Numbered from the stretch's first letter, positions 7,306 through 16,563 are shown. The stretch: DNA of 64,000 nt from Thalassovita mediterranea (GCF_001458435.1 NZ_CYSF01000001.1:1-64000); one strand, 5' to 3'. Notes: generated from the sequence alone by a model not told the origin. Numbers and translations: made by a program.

Positions 7306-7381
7306 TTTAGCAAGGAACGCGCTATCTGTCTAGGGTGCCCACGCCCATTACCAATGTGGTGCTTTGCGAAAGGATGACAGC

Positions 7382-8065
7382 ATGACTGAGACCCGCGATG
7401 TAAAGGCTGACCTGTTGGAAGCAGCACTGATGCATGTGCCGTTTGACGGGTGGAGTGATGCAACCTGGGACGCAACGCTGGCGGATGTGGATGTGAATCC
7501 TGTGGTGGCCAATGCCCTGTGCCCGCGCGGGGCTGTTGATCTGGCGGTGGCTTATCATCAGGCAGGCGATGCGGCTATGCTGGCCCGTCTGGCAGAGGCC
7601 GATCTGGCGGACATGCGGTTCCGTGATCGCATTGCAGCGGCTGTGCGGTTCCGGCTGGAAGCTGTTGAGGATAAAGAGCTTGTCCGTCGTGGCATGACCT
7701 TATTTGCCCTGCCGCAATACGCGGCAGAGGGCACGCGGCTGGTCTGGGGCACTGTTGATCAGATCTGGACCGCATTGGGCGACACGTCGGATGATGTGAA
7801 CTGGTACACCAAACGCGCCACCCTGTCGGGGGTCTACACGACCACACTGCTCTATTGGTTGGGCGATGAGAGTGAGGATCACGCCGCGACGTGGGAGTTT
7901 CTGGATCGCCGTATCGACAATGTCATGCAGTTCGAAAAACTGAAGGCAGGCGTGCGTGATAATAAATTGCTGTCCGGTGTGTTGAAGGGGCCGTTGTCGA
8001 TCCTTGATCGAATCAGTGCCCCATCTGCAGCGCGGTCTGATTTGCCCGGGCGTCATAGCAGCTGA
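7382..8065 (+). CDS. COQ9 family protein (227 aa)
   Basis: Resembles COQ9, the lipid-binding TetR-fold accessory factor of ubiquinone biosynthesis that helps present the quinone precursor to the COQ7 hydroxylase. Recognisable blocks are LLEAALMHVPFDGWSDATWDAT near residues 12-33, RFRLEAVEDKELVRRGMTLFALP in the middle, and the COQ9 core from the VWGTVDQIWTALGD segment through WYTKRATLSGVYTTTLLYWLGD to ATWEFLDRRIDNVM. Start at 7382 with AAAGGA eight bases upstream, rather than the Met six codons earlier. A quinone oxidoreductase gene follows 43 nt later on the same strand, likely one transcript. Confidence 0.85.
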   Translation: MTETRDVKADLLEAALMHVPFDGWSDATWDATLADVDVNPVVANALCPRGAVDLAVAYHQAGDAAMLARLAEADLADMRFRDRIAAAVRFRLEAVEDKELVRRGMTLFALPQYAAEGTRLVWGTVDQIWTALGDTSDDVNWYTKRATLSGVYTTTLLYWLGDESEDHAATWEFLDRRIDNVMQFEKLKAGVRDNKLLSGVLKGPLSILDRISAPSAARSDLPGRHSS

Positions 8066-8108
8066 CAGCCTTAAGAATTCCAAAAAACAAACAACAAGGG
8101 AGGACAGC

Positions 8109-9089
8109 ATGGCTGATACAATGCGCGCTGTCGAAATTACCGAGGCCGGTGGGCCGGATGTGTTGAAAACCTGTAATCGGCCCATGCCCATTGCCGCCCC
8201 TGGTGAGGTGGTGATCAAGGTAGCCTATGCCGGTGTGAACCGCCCCGATGCGCTGCAACGCGCGGGCCTTTATGCGCCGCCGCCCACTGCCAGCGATCTG
8301 CCGGGGCTGGAGGCATCGGGCGAGGTTGTGGCGCTGGGCGAGGGTGTTAGCGACCTGTCGATCGGCGATCAGGTCTGTGCCCTGCTGCCCGGTGGTGGCT
8401 ACGCGGAATATGTGGCGACACCTGCCGCCCACTGTCTGCCCGTGCCAGAGGGGATGAGCCTGAAACAGGCCGCGTGTCTGCCGGAAACATTCTTCACCGT
8501 ATGGTCCAATGTGTTCCAGCGTGGCGGGCTTAAGGCGGGGGAACGCTTCCTTGTGCATGGCGGTGCTTCTGGCATCGGCACGACCGCGATCCAACTGGCC
8601 AGTGCGCTAGGCGCCCGTGTGTTCACCACCGTGGGCACGCAGGAAAAGGCCGCTGCCTGTGCCGCCTTGGGGGCAGAGCGGACCATTGTTTACCGCGACG
8701 AGGATTTCGTCGACATCATGCGCGCCGAAGGCGGTGCGAACTTGATCCTCGACATGGTGGGTGGCCTTTATATCCCGCGCAACATCCGTTCACTGGCGGA
8801 TGAGGGGCGTTTGGTGCAGATCGCGTTTCTGCAAGGGCCGAAGGTTGAGTTGAACTTCGCTCAGGTCATGCTGCGCCGTCTGACGATCACTGGCTCTACC
8901 CTGCGCCCGCAAAGCGATCTGGCCAAGGCTGGTATTGCGGCGGAGCTGCGCGAAAACGTTTGGCCGTTGCTGTCTGCGGGCCGTATCGCGCCGGTGATGG
9001 ATAGCGAATATGCGCTTGAGGATGCCAGCGCTGCCCATGCCCATATGGAAAGCAACGCCCATATCGGCAAAATCGTTCTGAAGGTCTGA
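8109..9089 (+). CDS. NAD(P)H:quinone oxidoreductase, zinc-independent MDR family (326 aa)
   Basis: Medium-chain dehydrogenase/reductase of the quinone oxidoreductase (QOR/PIG3-like) group, using NADPH to reduce quinones or enones. The N-terminal GroES-like domain has VKVAYAGVNRPDALQRAG-type sequence and YAPPP, then GLEASGEVVALGEG. The Rossmann motif is FLVHGGASGIGTTAIQLASALGARV, the AxGxxG variant typical of QOR. No zinc-binding Cys/His set is present. Starts at the ATG at 8109 behind AAGGGAGGACAGC. Downstream of COQ9, consistent with a quinone-related function, though the substrate is not determined. Confidence 0.88.
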   Translation: MADTMRAVEITEAGGPDVLKTCNRPMPIAAPGEVVIKVAYAGVNRPDALQRAGLYAPPPTASDLPGLEASGEVVALGEGVSDLSIGDQVCALLPGGGYAEYVATPAAHCLPVPEGMSLKQAACLPETFFTVWSNVFQRGGLKAGERFLVHGGASGIGTTAIQLASALGARVFTTVGTQEKAAACAALGAERTIVYRDEDFVDIMRAEGGANLILDMVGGLYIPRNIRSLADEGRLVQIAFLQGPKVELNFAQVMLRRLTITGSTLRPQSDLAKAGIAAELRENVWPLLSAGRIAPVMDSEYALEDASAAHAHMESNAHIGKIVLKV

Positions 9090-9103
9090 TCGACCCTGAA
9101 ATC

Positions 9104-9132
9104 ATGGAGGGCGCGACTGGCGCGCCTTCCAT
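9104..9132. terminator. Convergent stem-loop
   Basis: ATGGAGGGCGCG and CGCGCCTTCCAT pair over 12 positions (one G-U) around ACTGG, between the quinone oxidoreductase stop and the end of the opposing RNase T2 gene. No T-run follows on either strand, but the position and strength suggest a shared transcript end. Confidence 0.55.
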
Positions 9133-9149
9133 ACGCTTGTGCATGTTCC

Positions 9150-9824
9150 TTAGCGTACCGGATCCAGCAGCGCGTCTTTCATCTGGCAGTCGCGCACCAC
9201 ATCCTGTCCACAGGGCACCGGATCCAGATCCTTGGACAGGCACACCCGCACCTCTTGGATACGGCCGGATCGGCAGGTCACGGTGACCATATCCGGTTCA
9301 AAGGCGGGGTTTGCCTTCAGGAACGCCTCTTCGACCACGCGGGCGGGTAGCTTCACCGACTTTTCCAACTTGCGGAACACTTCTGGGCGGGTCACGCGGC
9401 CATAGGCCTCCCGCGACAGATCGTAGTAGGCGCGGGCGGACAGGCCGCTGCAGGTGCCGTGCTTTTTCCATTGATGCCAGGCCAGACCGGGGGTGCCCAT
9501 GATATCGGCCATCTCTGCGGTCATTTGGCGGCTGGGATGGCGTTCCACCGTGGGGCAATAGGCGGGCCAGCCGCGATGAAACTGTGGCCAGACCCCGTGC
9601 AGAACCCAACCGAAGTCGGCAGCATCGTCACATTGTGGCGACTGGCGCGCATCGCCCTCCAGCGCGCACCATGTGGGCGACCAGCTGAGTGCCATGACGT
9701 AATAGTCAAACTCCCCCGACCGTTCGCCATCGGCCATGACAGCGGGGGCGCTTAGGCCGACCGCGAGGGCGGTGGTCAGACCGCATAGAGCGGCGACAGT
9801 TCGGCGCAGCAGGGCAAAACGCAT
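9150..9824 (-). CDS. Periplasmic ribonuclease T2 family protein (224 aa)
   Basis: Exported endoribonuclease that cleaves RNA through 2',3'-cyclic phosphates. The signal peptide covers about residues 1-31 (hydrophobic core, then APAVMA). The catalytic segment CAS I is LHGVWPQ with His76. CAS II is HQWKKHGTC with His117, Lys121 and His122. Several cysteines fit periplasmic disulfides. The start used is the ATG at 9824 with AAGGAAAGAGAGA upstream. An upstream Met at 9848 adds eight charged residues before the signal and is less likely. Comparable to E. coli RNase I, used for scavenging RNA as a nutrient source. Confidence 0.9.
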   Translation of the reverse strand: MRFALLRRTVAALCGLTTALAVGLSAPAVMADGERSGEFDYYVMALSWSPTWCALEGDARQSPQCDDAADFGWVLHGVWPQFHRGWPAYCPTVERHPSRQMTAEMADIMGTPGLAWHQWKKHGTCSGLSARAYYDLSREAYGRVTRPEVFRKLEKSVKLPARVVEEAFLKANPAFEPDMVTVTCRSGRIQEVRVCLSKDLDPVPCGQDVVRDCQMKDALLDPVR

Positions 9825-9952
9825 TCTCTCTTTCCTTATCACTTGCAAAAGACTATACAGGGGCCAAGTTCCCCCAAAAAGGTGATCCGTTCCGAAAATC
9901 GGGACAGCCTGCTTTCAGGCGCCGGGGAAGTTGTAAGTTAAGGAGACATGCA

Positions 9953-10699
9953 ATGTCCAAGCCGATTATGGCCAAAGCCACCGCTGTCTGGCTGATCGAC
10001 AACACCACGATCAGCTTCAAGCAGATCGCCGATTTTGTCGGCATGCACGAGCTGGAAATTCAAGGCATCGCTGATGGCGATGTTGCCCCCGGCGTGAAGG
10101 GGTTTGATCCCGTCACCAACAACCAGCTGACGCAAGAAGAGATTGATGCAGCCGAAAAGAACCCGCTGCACAAACTGAAGCTGAAGTTTAACGCCGCCGC
10201 CGTGGGCGAGGAAAAGCGCCGTGGTCCGCGTTACACCCCGCTGTCCAAGCGTCAGGACCGTCCGGCGTCGATCTACTGGTTGGTGAAATTCCACCCCGAA
10301 CTGGCAGATTCGCAGATCGCTAAGCTGGTGGGCACCACCAAGCCGACCATTCAGGCGATTCGTGAACGCACCCACTGGAACATCGCCAACATTCAGCCGG
10401 TTGATCCGGTGGCGCTGGGCCTGTGTAAGCAGTCCGAACTGGACGCTGCCGTTCAGAAAGCCGTCGCCAAGAAAGCTGCCGAAGGCGGCGTGATGAGCGA
10501 TGATGAACGCCGCAAGCTGGTCAGCACCGAACAGTCGCTGGCCATGGAAGAAGAGGCGCCGAAAATCCCGACCGCGATCGAAGGTCTGGAAACCTTCAGC
10601 CTCGGCGGGGATGAGCCCGAAGAGAAAGAAGAAGAGATTATCGACGCGGATAGCTTCTTCAACCTGCCGGGCGGCTCGGACGACGACGAACAGCCCTAA
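9953..10699 (+). CDS. trcR: TrcR/DUF1013 cell-cycle transcriptional regulator (248 aa)
   Basis: Alphaproteobacteria-specific DUF1013 protein, named TrcR in Caulobacter/Brucella-type organisms, where it is linked to cell-cycle transcription. The first 60 residues and the region RQDRPASIYWLVKFHPELADSQIAKLVGTTKPTIQAIRERTHWN look like helix-turn-helix units. The C-terminal third is acidic (EEEAPK, EPEEKEEEIIDADSFF, DDDE). The ATG at 9953 follows TTAAGGAGACATGCA. It is monocistronic with its own terminator. The family name is certain. The molecular role rests on published homologues. Confidence 0.88.
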   Translation: MSKPIMAKATAVWLIDNTTISFKQIADFVGMHELEIQGIADGDVAPGVKGFDPVTNNQLTQEEIDAAEKNPLHKLKLKFNAAAVGEEKRRGPRYTPLSKRQDRPASIYWLVKFHPELADSQIAKLVGTTKPTIQAIRERTHWNIANIQPVDPVALGLCKQSELDAAVQKAVAKKAAEGGVMSDDERRKLVSTEQSLAMEEEAPKIPTAIEGLETFSLGGDEPEEKEEEIIDADSFFNLPGGSDDDEQP

Positions 10700-10727
10700 G
10701 GCTGCGCCCCTTTGGCATAAAAAATTG

Positions 10728-10760
10728 AAAACCCCGGTGGCACGTCGCCCCGGGGTTTTT
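10728..10760. terminator. Terminator between trcR and recR
   Basis: AACCCCGG and CCGGGGTT form an 8-bp stem around a 12-nt loop, followed by TTTTTCTAT on the plus strand. On the minus strand the stem is followed by TTTTCAATTTTT, so it serves the convergent recR gene too. Confidence 0.88.
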
Positions 10761-10786
10761 CTATGCCTGCTATCAGGTGTGGGGGA

Positions 10787-11386
10787 TTAGATCTGGCGTC
10801 GTGCGTTCAACGCCGCGGTGATCGTGCCTTCGTCCAGATAGTCCAGCTCGCCCCCAATCGGCACACCCTGCGCCAGCGAGGTTAGCGTGACCCGCCCTTC
10901 CAGCTGATCCGCGATGTAATGGGCGGTGGTTTGGCCGTCGATTGTGGCGTTCAGCGCCAGAATAACTTCGGTTACGTTTTCAGACGTCACGCGGTCCACC
11001 AATTGCGGGATGCGCAATTCCTCTGGCCCAACAGCGTCCAGCGCCGACAGGGTGCCGCCCAGAACGTGATAGCGGCCCTTGAACACAGCCGCCCGTTCCA
11101 TCGCCCACAGATCGGCTACATCCTCTACCACGCAGAGGATGCCATTGCCGCGCGCCTCATTGGCGCAGATATCGCAAACGTCCGCCGTGCCGACATTGCC
11201 GCAGTTCAGGCATTCGCGCGCGGTTTCGGCGACCCGCTGCATTTGATCGGCCAGCGGGGTCAGCAGGATCGACCGTTTGCGGATCATGTGCAGCACTGCG
11301 CGCCGCGCCGAACGGGGGCCAAGGCCAGGCAGTTTTGCCAGCAGCTCAATCAGCGTGTCGATGTCTTTGGGGGCGTGGTCAGTCAT
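10787..11386 (-). CDS. recR: Recombination mediator protein RecR (199 aa)
   Basis: Works with RecF and RecO to load RecA at gapped DNA. N-terminal helix-hairpin-helix [24 protein letters not shown] near residues 11-34. The four-cysteine zinc finger is in [16 protein letters not shown] near residues 57-72. The Toprim domain has [15 protein letters not shown] with its conserved Glu, then [16 protein letters not shown]. Complete at the family's usual length. Usually found beside dnaX and ybaB. Here those lie just upstream but are cut off by a terminator at 11444-11470. Confidence 0.97.
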   Translation of the reverse strand: MTDHAPKDIDTLIELLAKLPGLGPRSARRAVLHMIRKRSILLTPLADQMQRVAETARECLNCGNVGTADVCDICANEARGNGILCVVEDVADLWAMERAAVFKGRYHVLGGTLSALDAVGPEELRIPQLVDRVTSENVTEVILALNATIDGQTTAHYIADQLEGRVTLTSLAQGVPIGGELDYLDEGTITAALNARRQI

Positions 11387-11443
11387 AGGGGGACGATACG
11401 CTGGGCGCTGGCCGTTGAACAGGGCAATGCGTGGGGCGGATAC

Positions 11444-11470
11444 GAAAAAGGGCCCGCGCCTGCGGACCCT
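11444..11470 (-). terminator. Terminator after ybaB
   Basis: On the minus strand GGGTCCGC and GCGGGCCC (one G-U pair) flank AGGC and are followed by TTTTTCG. It lies 23 nt beyond the ybaB stop and before recR, so recR must have its own promoter. Confidence 0.8.
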
Positions 11471-11492
11471 TCGGTAACCTATGGTGCTGGGA

Positions 11493-11837
11493 TCAGAACG
11501 GCAGTTTGACGTCCGCAGGCAGGCCCAGACCTTCGGTCAGTTTGGACATTTCTTCCTGCGCCTTGGCGGTTGCCTTGGTCTGTGCGTCCTTGATCGCGGC
11601 AAGGATCAGGTCCTCCACCACTTCTTTTTCATCGGGGTGGAAGATCGACGGATCGATGTCCAGACCGTTCAGAATACCTTTGGCGGTGCAGCTGGCCTTG
11701 ACCAGACCGGCGCCGGATTCGCCGATAACGGTCATGTTTGCCAGTTCCTCTTGCAGGTCGGCCATTTTGCCCTGCATTTCCTGTGCTTTTTTCATCATCT
11801 TGGCCATATCGCCAAGACCGCCGAGACCTTTGAGCAT
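11493..11837 (-). CDS. YbaB/EbfC nucleoid-associated protein (114 aa)
   Basis: Small dimeric DNA-binding protein of the YbaB/EbfC family. Typical features are the N-terminal helix [24 protein letters not shown], the [21 protein letters not shown] sheet region, and the C-terminal helix [16 protein letters not shown]. Length 114 fits. The leading stretch [11 protein letters not shown] is the usual alphaproteobacterial N-terminus. It lies downstream of dnaX with a PhzF-like gene in between, all on one strand. Confidence 0.95.
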   Translation of the reverse strand: MLKGLGGLGDMAKMMKKAQEMQGKMADLQEELANMTVIGESGAGLVKASCTAKGILNGLDIDPSIFHPDEKEVVEDLILAAIKDAQTKATAKAQEEMSKLTEGLGLPADVKLPF

Positions 11838-11929
11838 GGGTATCTCCTGAGAAGTTGTTGGCCCCTAGATACGGACTGGTGGACGTTGCGGCAAGTGCTG
11901 GGTTGCAGCAAGCGCAGTCAAAGTCGCTG

Positions 11930-12778
11930 TTAGAGCGTGACCTGACCATCAATCAGCACGTTGACCGCACCACCAATCAGCACCTCATCGCCCCGTTTGC
12001 GGTAGCTGACCCGTCCGGGGCGGTTGATCGCGGTACCCTGCGCCACGGTCATCTGGTCGGGCAGGCGATCCGTGGCGGCCAGCCAGTGCGCAATGGCGGC
12101 GTTGAGGGATCCGGTGATCGGATCCTCTACCATCCCGCTGGAGGGGGCGATGTTGCGGACCTCATAGGCACAGGGTGCGTTCGTGGGATGAGCACCGATG
12201 AGTGACAGGCCCGCGTGATCGGGCGAATGGGTCAGGCTGGCGTTTACCGCCAACACCTGCCCGGCGTCGTGCAGTTCAAACAGGTTCCACGCTGGCCCGT
12301 TGTTGAGGCAAATGGTGTTTTTGACCCAAGCGGGATCAATCTGCATCGCCGCGATCAAACGGTCGCGCTCTGCTTCTGGCATCGGGATGATTTCGGTTGG
12401 TGGGGCGACAAAGGCGGGGTGTTTGGCGCTTAGGTCCACCTCAACCAAACCGATATCGCATTCCTGCATTAACCGCCCGGCATCGCGCGGCACACCGCCA
12501 CAATGCAGCCAGCTGATCGCGCTGCCCAGTGTCGGATGACCGGCAAAGCGCATTTCTTTGGCGGGGGTAAAAATCCTCACGCGGTAATCCGCTGCGGGAT
12601 CCTCGGGGGGCAGCAGAAAGGTGGTTTCCGCAAGATTGGTCCAAGCGGCGAAATCCTGCATCTGCTGGGTGCTGAGCCCATCGGCATCCACCACGACCGC
12701 CAGCCCATTGCCCTTGGCCGGCTGATCGCAGAACACATCGACCTGCAGAAAACGGCGTGGGCGTGGACGTGGGGACAT
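11930..12778 (-). CDS. PhzF-family isomerase/epimerase (282 aa)
   Basis: PhzF fold protein related to diaminopimelate epimerase, with two similar halves. Conserved parts are the N-terminal FLQVDVFCDQPAKGNGLAVVVDADGLS, LAETTFLLPPEDPAADYRVRIFTPAKEMRFAGHPTLGSA with the family's Glu and the GHPTLG loop, and the C-terminal MVEDPITGSLNAAIAHWL. The substrate is not predictable. Nothing nearby suggests phenazine synthesis. The ATG at 12778 sits 7 nt from the dnaX stop and uses a GAGGAG site inside the dnaX end, so the two are translationally close. Its insertion between dnaX and ybaB is not the standard order. Confidence 0.88.
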   Translation of the reverse strand: MSPRPRPRRFLQVDVFCDQPAKGNGLAVVVDADGLSTQQMQDFAAWTNLAETTFLLPPEDPAADYRVRIFTPAKEMRFAGHPTLGSAISWLHCGGVPRDAGRLMQECDIGLVEVDLSAKHPAFVAPPTEIIPMPEAERDRLIAAMQIDPAWVKNTICLNNGPAWNLFELHDAGQVLAVNASLTHSPDHAGLSLIGAHPTNAPCAYEVRNIAPSSGMVEDPITGSLNAAIAHWLAATDRLPDQMTVAQGTAINRPGRVSYRKRGDEVLIGGAVNVLIDGQVTL

Positions 12779-12785
12779 CACAGGC

Positions 12786-14588
12786 TCACTCCTCCTCGAA
12801 GGGATCCCATTCGTCCTCAACCTCTTGCAGCGCGTCTTCTTGCGCTTGGGCGGCCAGTTCTTCGGGGGTGCGGATCTTGGTGATGCGCGACTGGGGGAAG
12901 GACGCGCGGATGGCCTGCATCATCGGGTGTGCCTCTGCCTCGGCCTTGAGGGCGTTTAGCTTGGCGTTGCGTTTTTCATCGATGGTCTCAGCGCCGCCTT
13001 CATTGACCAATGTGATCACCCAGCGGCTGCCGGTCCAGCTTTGTAGCGCTTGGCCCAAACGGCTGGCCAGATCCTGCGGGGCGTCTGATGTGGGCTGATA
13101 GGCAATGCGGCCCGGCTGATAGTTGGCCAGTCGCATATAGGTTTCCACCTGCACCAGCAGCTTCATATCGCGGCGTTCGCGGATCAGTTCGACCACATGT
13201 TCAAAGGTCGGGTAGCGGGCCAGCGCGTTTTGCACGTCCTGCGCCAAAGCCGCCTGCGGTCCCCCACTGCCCATCGGGCCACCACCCATCGGGGCGCCAC
13301 CCATGGGCGCACCTTGGGCATTGGTCATGCCGCCACCCATGCCGCCCTGTGCCTGCGGTGCATAACTGCCACCACCACCGCTCGGACCCATCGGGGCGCC
13401 ACCGCCTGGCATTGGCGGAGGTGTGGCATCCTTCAGCCGTTTGACCAATTCCTCTGGGCTGGGCAGGTCGGCCACATGGGTCAGGCGGATCACAGCCATT
13501 TCGGCGGCCATCATCGCGTTGGGGGCGCTGGCGACTTCATCCAGTGCTTTCAGCAACATCTGCCACATGCGGGTCATGGATCGCATCGGCAGTGCCTCTG
13601 CCATCGCTTGCCCACGTGCGCGTTCATCTGGGCTGACGGTGGGATCTTCTGCTGCTTCGGGCGTGATTTTCACCACGGAAATCCAATGGGTGATCTCTGC
13701 CAGATCGCGCAGCACCGCCATTGGGTCTGCACCATCGGCGTATTGCGATCCCAATTCGGTCAGAGCGGCTGCCGCGTCGCCCTTCATGATCATATCATAA
13801 AGGTCCAGAACCCGGCCGCGATCGGCCAGACCCAGCATGGCACGCACCTGATCGGCGCTGGTTTCACCCGCCCCGTGGCTGATCGCCTGATCCAGTAGCG
13901 AGGTTGCGTCACGCGCAGACCCTTCGGCGGCGCGGGTGATCAAGGCCAGCGCGTCATCGCTGATCTGCGCGTTTTCAGCGCCAGCGATTTTGCGTAAGAG
14001 CCCGATCATCTGTTCCGGTTCAATCCGGCGCAGGTCAAAGCGCTGACAACGGCTGAGGACGGTGACCGGTACCTTGCGAATTTCGGTGGTGGCAAAGATG
14101 AACTTCACATGCGCTGGCGGTTCTTCCAGCGTTTTGAGCAGCGCGTTGAAGGCGCTGGTCGAAAGCATGTGAACCTCATCGATGATGTAGATTTTATAGC
14201 GGGCCGAGGCCGCGCGATAATGGACCGAGTCGATGATTTCGCGGATGTCATTCACACCGGTGCGCGATGCGGCGTCCATTTCCATTACATCAACATGGCG
14301 ACCTTCCATGATCGCGGTGCAATGTTCGCACTGGCCACAGGGTTCGGTGGTCGGTCCGCCGGTGCCGTCGGGGCCGATACAGTTCATCCCCTTGGCAATG
14401 ATCCGCGCGGTGGTGGTTTTGCCGATGCCGCGAATGCCCGTCATCACAAAGGCCTGCGCGATCCGGTCCGCCTCAAACGCATTTTTCAGCGTGCGCACCA
14501 TCGCATCCTGTCCCACCAGATCGGCAAAGGTTTCCGGACGGTATTTGCGGGCCAGCACCTGATAGGCGGGGGTATTGGTGTCGCTCAT
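12786..14588 (-). CDS. dnaX: DNA polymerase III subunit gamma/tau (600 aa)
   Basis: Clamp-loader ATPase of the replisome. N-terminal AAA+ module with Walker A GIRGIGKTTTAR near residues 51-62, the four-cysteine zinc site Cys70, Cys84, Cys87, Cys90, Walker B YIIDEVHML near 133-141, and sensor regions through ATTEIRKVPVTVLSRCQRFD. A Gly/Met/Pro-rich linker (about 390-445) joins the tau-specific C-terminal domain. No A-rich slippery heptamer of the E. coli type is visible, so a frameshifted gamma form is not supported by sequence. First gene of a dnaX-phzF-ybaB transcript. Confidence 0.96.
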   Translation of the reverse strand: MSDTNTPAYQVLARKYRPETFADLVGQDAMVRTLKNAFEADRIAQAFVMTGIRGIGKTTTARIIAKGMNCIGPDGTGGPTTEPCGQCEHCTAIMEGRHVDVMEMDAASRTGVNDIREIIDSVHYRAASARYKIYIIDEVHMLSTSAFNALLKTLEEPPAHVKFIFATTEIRKVPVTVLSRCQRFDLRRIEPEQMIGLLRKIAGAENAQISDDALALITRAAEGSARDATSLLDQAISHGAGETSADQVRAMLGLADRGRVLDLYDMIMKGDAAAALTELGSQYADGADPMAVLRDLAEITHWISVVKITPEAAEDPTVSPDERARGQAMAEALPMRSMTRMWQMLLKALDEVASAPNAMMAAEMAVIRLTHVADLPSPEELVKRLKDATPPPMPGGGAPMGPSGGGGSYAPQAQGGMGGGMTNAQGAPMGGAPMGGGPMGSGGPQAALAQDVQNALARYPTFEHVVELIRERRDMKLLVQVETYMRLANYQPGRIAYQPTSDAPQDLASRLGQALQSWTGSRWVITLVNEGGAETIDEKRNAKLNALKAEAEAHPMMQAIRASFPQSRITKIRTPEELAAQAQEDALQEVEDEWDPFEEE

Positions 14589-14801
14589 GTCGGCCTTTCA
14601 CGGGTGGCTTGCGGCGGTCGCATTGGACGCGCGGATTCGTCTGCCGCTTAGGGTAGGCCAAGGGCGCTGGCGCGTCTACCGGATAGGCTAGGTGCGGGGT
14701 CGATCACAGAGGCTTGCACCGTTTTCCAATGCGCCCCATCATAGCCTTATTGATTATCCAGTTTCTTCGCCCGCGTTTCGGCCCGATGGGAGGCAACGCC
14801 A

Positions 14802-15302
14802 ATGTCTGATTTTGTTGTGCATGCCCTGACCGTGGGCGGCGGCATTCTTGCGCTCTGCCCGTTGCCGGGGCGGGGTGGGGCCTATGCTGCGGATCTGGCG
14901 CATCTGAAAGAATGGAAACCGTCGATGCTGATTTCCCTCGTCACCGAGGTGGAATTTCTGGCCGAGGGCGCGACCACATTAGGCGCTGATATCTCGGACG
15001 CGGGCAGCCGCTGGGCACATTTGCCGATCACAGACTACGGCGTGCCGGATGAGGCGTTCATCGAACAATGGCCAGAGGTGCGCGATGCCGCATTGGCCGC
15101 CTTGCGCGGTGGTGGACGTGTGCTGGTGCATTGCATGGGCGGCTGTGGCCGATCCGGCATGGTGATGCTGCGATTGATGATCGAGGCGGGGGAAGCCCCT
15201 GATCAGGCGTTGGCGCGGCTGCGGCAGGCACGGCCCTGCGCGATCGAGACAGAGGCGCAGATGCATTGGGCCAAAACCGGGCGGCTGTTGCGCGGTGGTT
15301 AA
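14802..15302 (+). CDS. Dual-specificity/tyrosine phosphatase-like protein (166 aa)
   Basis: Cysteine-based phosphatase of the PTP/DSP superfamily. The P-loop is VHCMGGCGRSGM, with nucleophile Cys111 and Arg117 in the C-x5-R pattern. An upstream Asp in LPITDYGVPDE (Asp78 or Asp83) is the candidate general acid. The N-terminal part GGGILALCPLPGRGG is typical of the short bacterial cyclin-dependent-kinase-inhibitor-3-like members. Starts at the ATG at 14802 behind GGGAGGCAACGCCA. Its end lies 3 nt from the end of the opposing rsgA gene. The substrate is unknown. Confidence 0.83.
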   Translation: MSDFVVHALTVGGGILALCPLPGRGGAYAADLAHLKEWKPSMLISLVTEVEFLAEGATTLGADISDAGSRWAHLPITDYGVPDEAFIEQWPEVRDAALAALRGGGRVLVHCMGGCGRSGMVMLRLMIEAGEAPDQALARLRQARPCAIETEAQMHWAKTGRLLRGG

Positions 15303-15305
15303 GCC

Positions 15306-16463
15306 TTAGCGGTTGCGCCCCTTGCCGCGTCCTTTGCCACCCTTGCTTTTGCTGCCTTTGCTGTTGCCTTCGGTTGGCTGGCGTTTGCCCTTCATCCGAT
15401 ATTGCGCCTCTAGCGTTGCTTTGTGCTGGCGGGTGATCTCCTTGGCGCGCCGCCGCGTCTGCCCCATGGTTTGGGAATTTAGCTGATCCTCGGCATGCAG
15501 TTTGCGCCAGCGGTCCAGCCGTGCCTCTGATATTTCGCCCGCATCCATTGCGGCCAGAACGGCGCAGCCGGGTTCTGACACATGGGCGCAATTGCGAAAC
15601 TTGCAGGCGGCGGCTAGGTCGGTGATATCATCGAACAGTTCGGCAATGCCGCTGGCCACGTCGTGCAGACCCAGTTCCCGCATTCCCGGCATGTCGATCA
15701 CCATGCCGCCCGCATTGGCAAAATGCAGCGAGCGGGAGGTTGTGGTGTGCCGCCCCTTGGCATCGGTTTCACGGATACCAGCGGTGGCCTGCGCCGCCTC
15801 TGTCAGCGAATTGATCAGCGTCGATTTTCCCACGCCGGAGGACCCGACAAAGGCCACCGTCTGACCCGCGCCGCACCAGCGTTCCAGCGTGGCGACACCA
15901 TCGGTGGCGGTGGCGTTGATGCACAAGACGTCGGCAAACTTGGGCGAAATACCCTGCGCTTCTTTCAGGTAGCGATCAGCTTCATCGGTGAGGTCGGATT
16001 TGGTCAGCACCAGCACCGGCGTCACATCTGCATCCAGTGCCAGCACCAGATAGCGTTCGATACGGGCGGGATTGAAATCTTCGTTGCAGGAGGTGGTAAT
16101 GAACAGCGTGTCCAGATTGGCAACCAGCAGTTGCGATTTCGCCTCTACCCCCGCCGCGCGACGGCTGAGTTTTGAATGCCGGTCCAGAACGCGGCGGATC
16201 ATATGGGTTTCTGGGTCGATCAGGATCCAGTCGCCCACGGCTAGATCCGAGGCGCTGATGTCATTTGGAAAGACCAGCCGTGTCAGCCCATCCGCGCCCA
16301 GTCCACGAGCCAGACTGCGCTGTACTGTGGCGGCGCGCACAGGGATCAGGCCGGATTCGGTTTGGCCCGAATCGGCCTCCGCCTCGATTTGATCGGCGAA
16401 AAACGGGCTCCACCCCAGATCTGCAAGGTTATGGACGCTCACGGGAACCTCTTGGTTGCGCAT
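15306..16463 (-). CDS. rsgA: Small ribosomal subunit biogenesis GTPase RsgA (385 aa)
   Basis: Circularly permuted GTPase that checks late 30S assembly. N-terminal OB domain, then G4 LTKSDLT, G1 GSSGVGKSTLINSL and G3 in VIDMPGMREL, in the permuted order of the family. A C-terminal zinc-binding knuckle is formed by CKFRNCAHVSEPGC. The last about 25 residues are a Lys/Gly/Ser-rich basic tail. The ATG start at 16463 has a poor ribosome-binding site. The GTG seven codons in (16442), preceded by AAGAGGTTCCC, is an equally plausible start. Confidence 0.93.
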   Translation of the reverse strand: MRNQEVPVSVHNLADLGWSPFFADQIEAEADSGQTESGLIPVRAATVQRSLARGLGADGLTRLVFPNDISASDLAVGDWILIDPETHMIRRVLDRHSKLSRRAAGVEAKSQLLVANLDTLFITTSCNEDFNPARIERYLVLALDADVTPVLVLTKSDLTDEADRYLKEAQGISPKFADVLCINATATDGVATLERWCGAGQTVAFVGSSGVGKSTLINSLTEAAQATAGIRETDAKGRHTTTSRSLHFANAGGMVIDMPGMRELGLHDVASGIAELFDDITDLAAACKFRNCAHVSEPGCAVLAAMDAGEISEARLDRWRKLHAEDQLNSQTMGQTRRRAKEITRQHKATLEAQYRMKGKRQPTEGNSKGSKSKGGKGRGKGRNR

Positions 16464-16563
16464 CGGTCAGTGCTGCGCAGCATGCGTGTTTTGCCCGCAA
16501 GCGCAAGCAAATGCACGGCCGCGCTGCGGCGTATGCCAAATTCACTGCGTTTGGGGGAAGTAG

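Noticed and set aside
12786-14588. Programmed frameshift in dnaX to make a short gamma form
   Set aside because: No A-AAA-AAG-type slippery heptamer with a downstream stem was visible in the coding strand.
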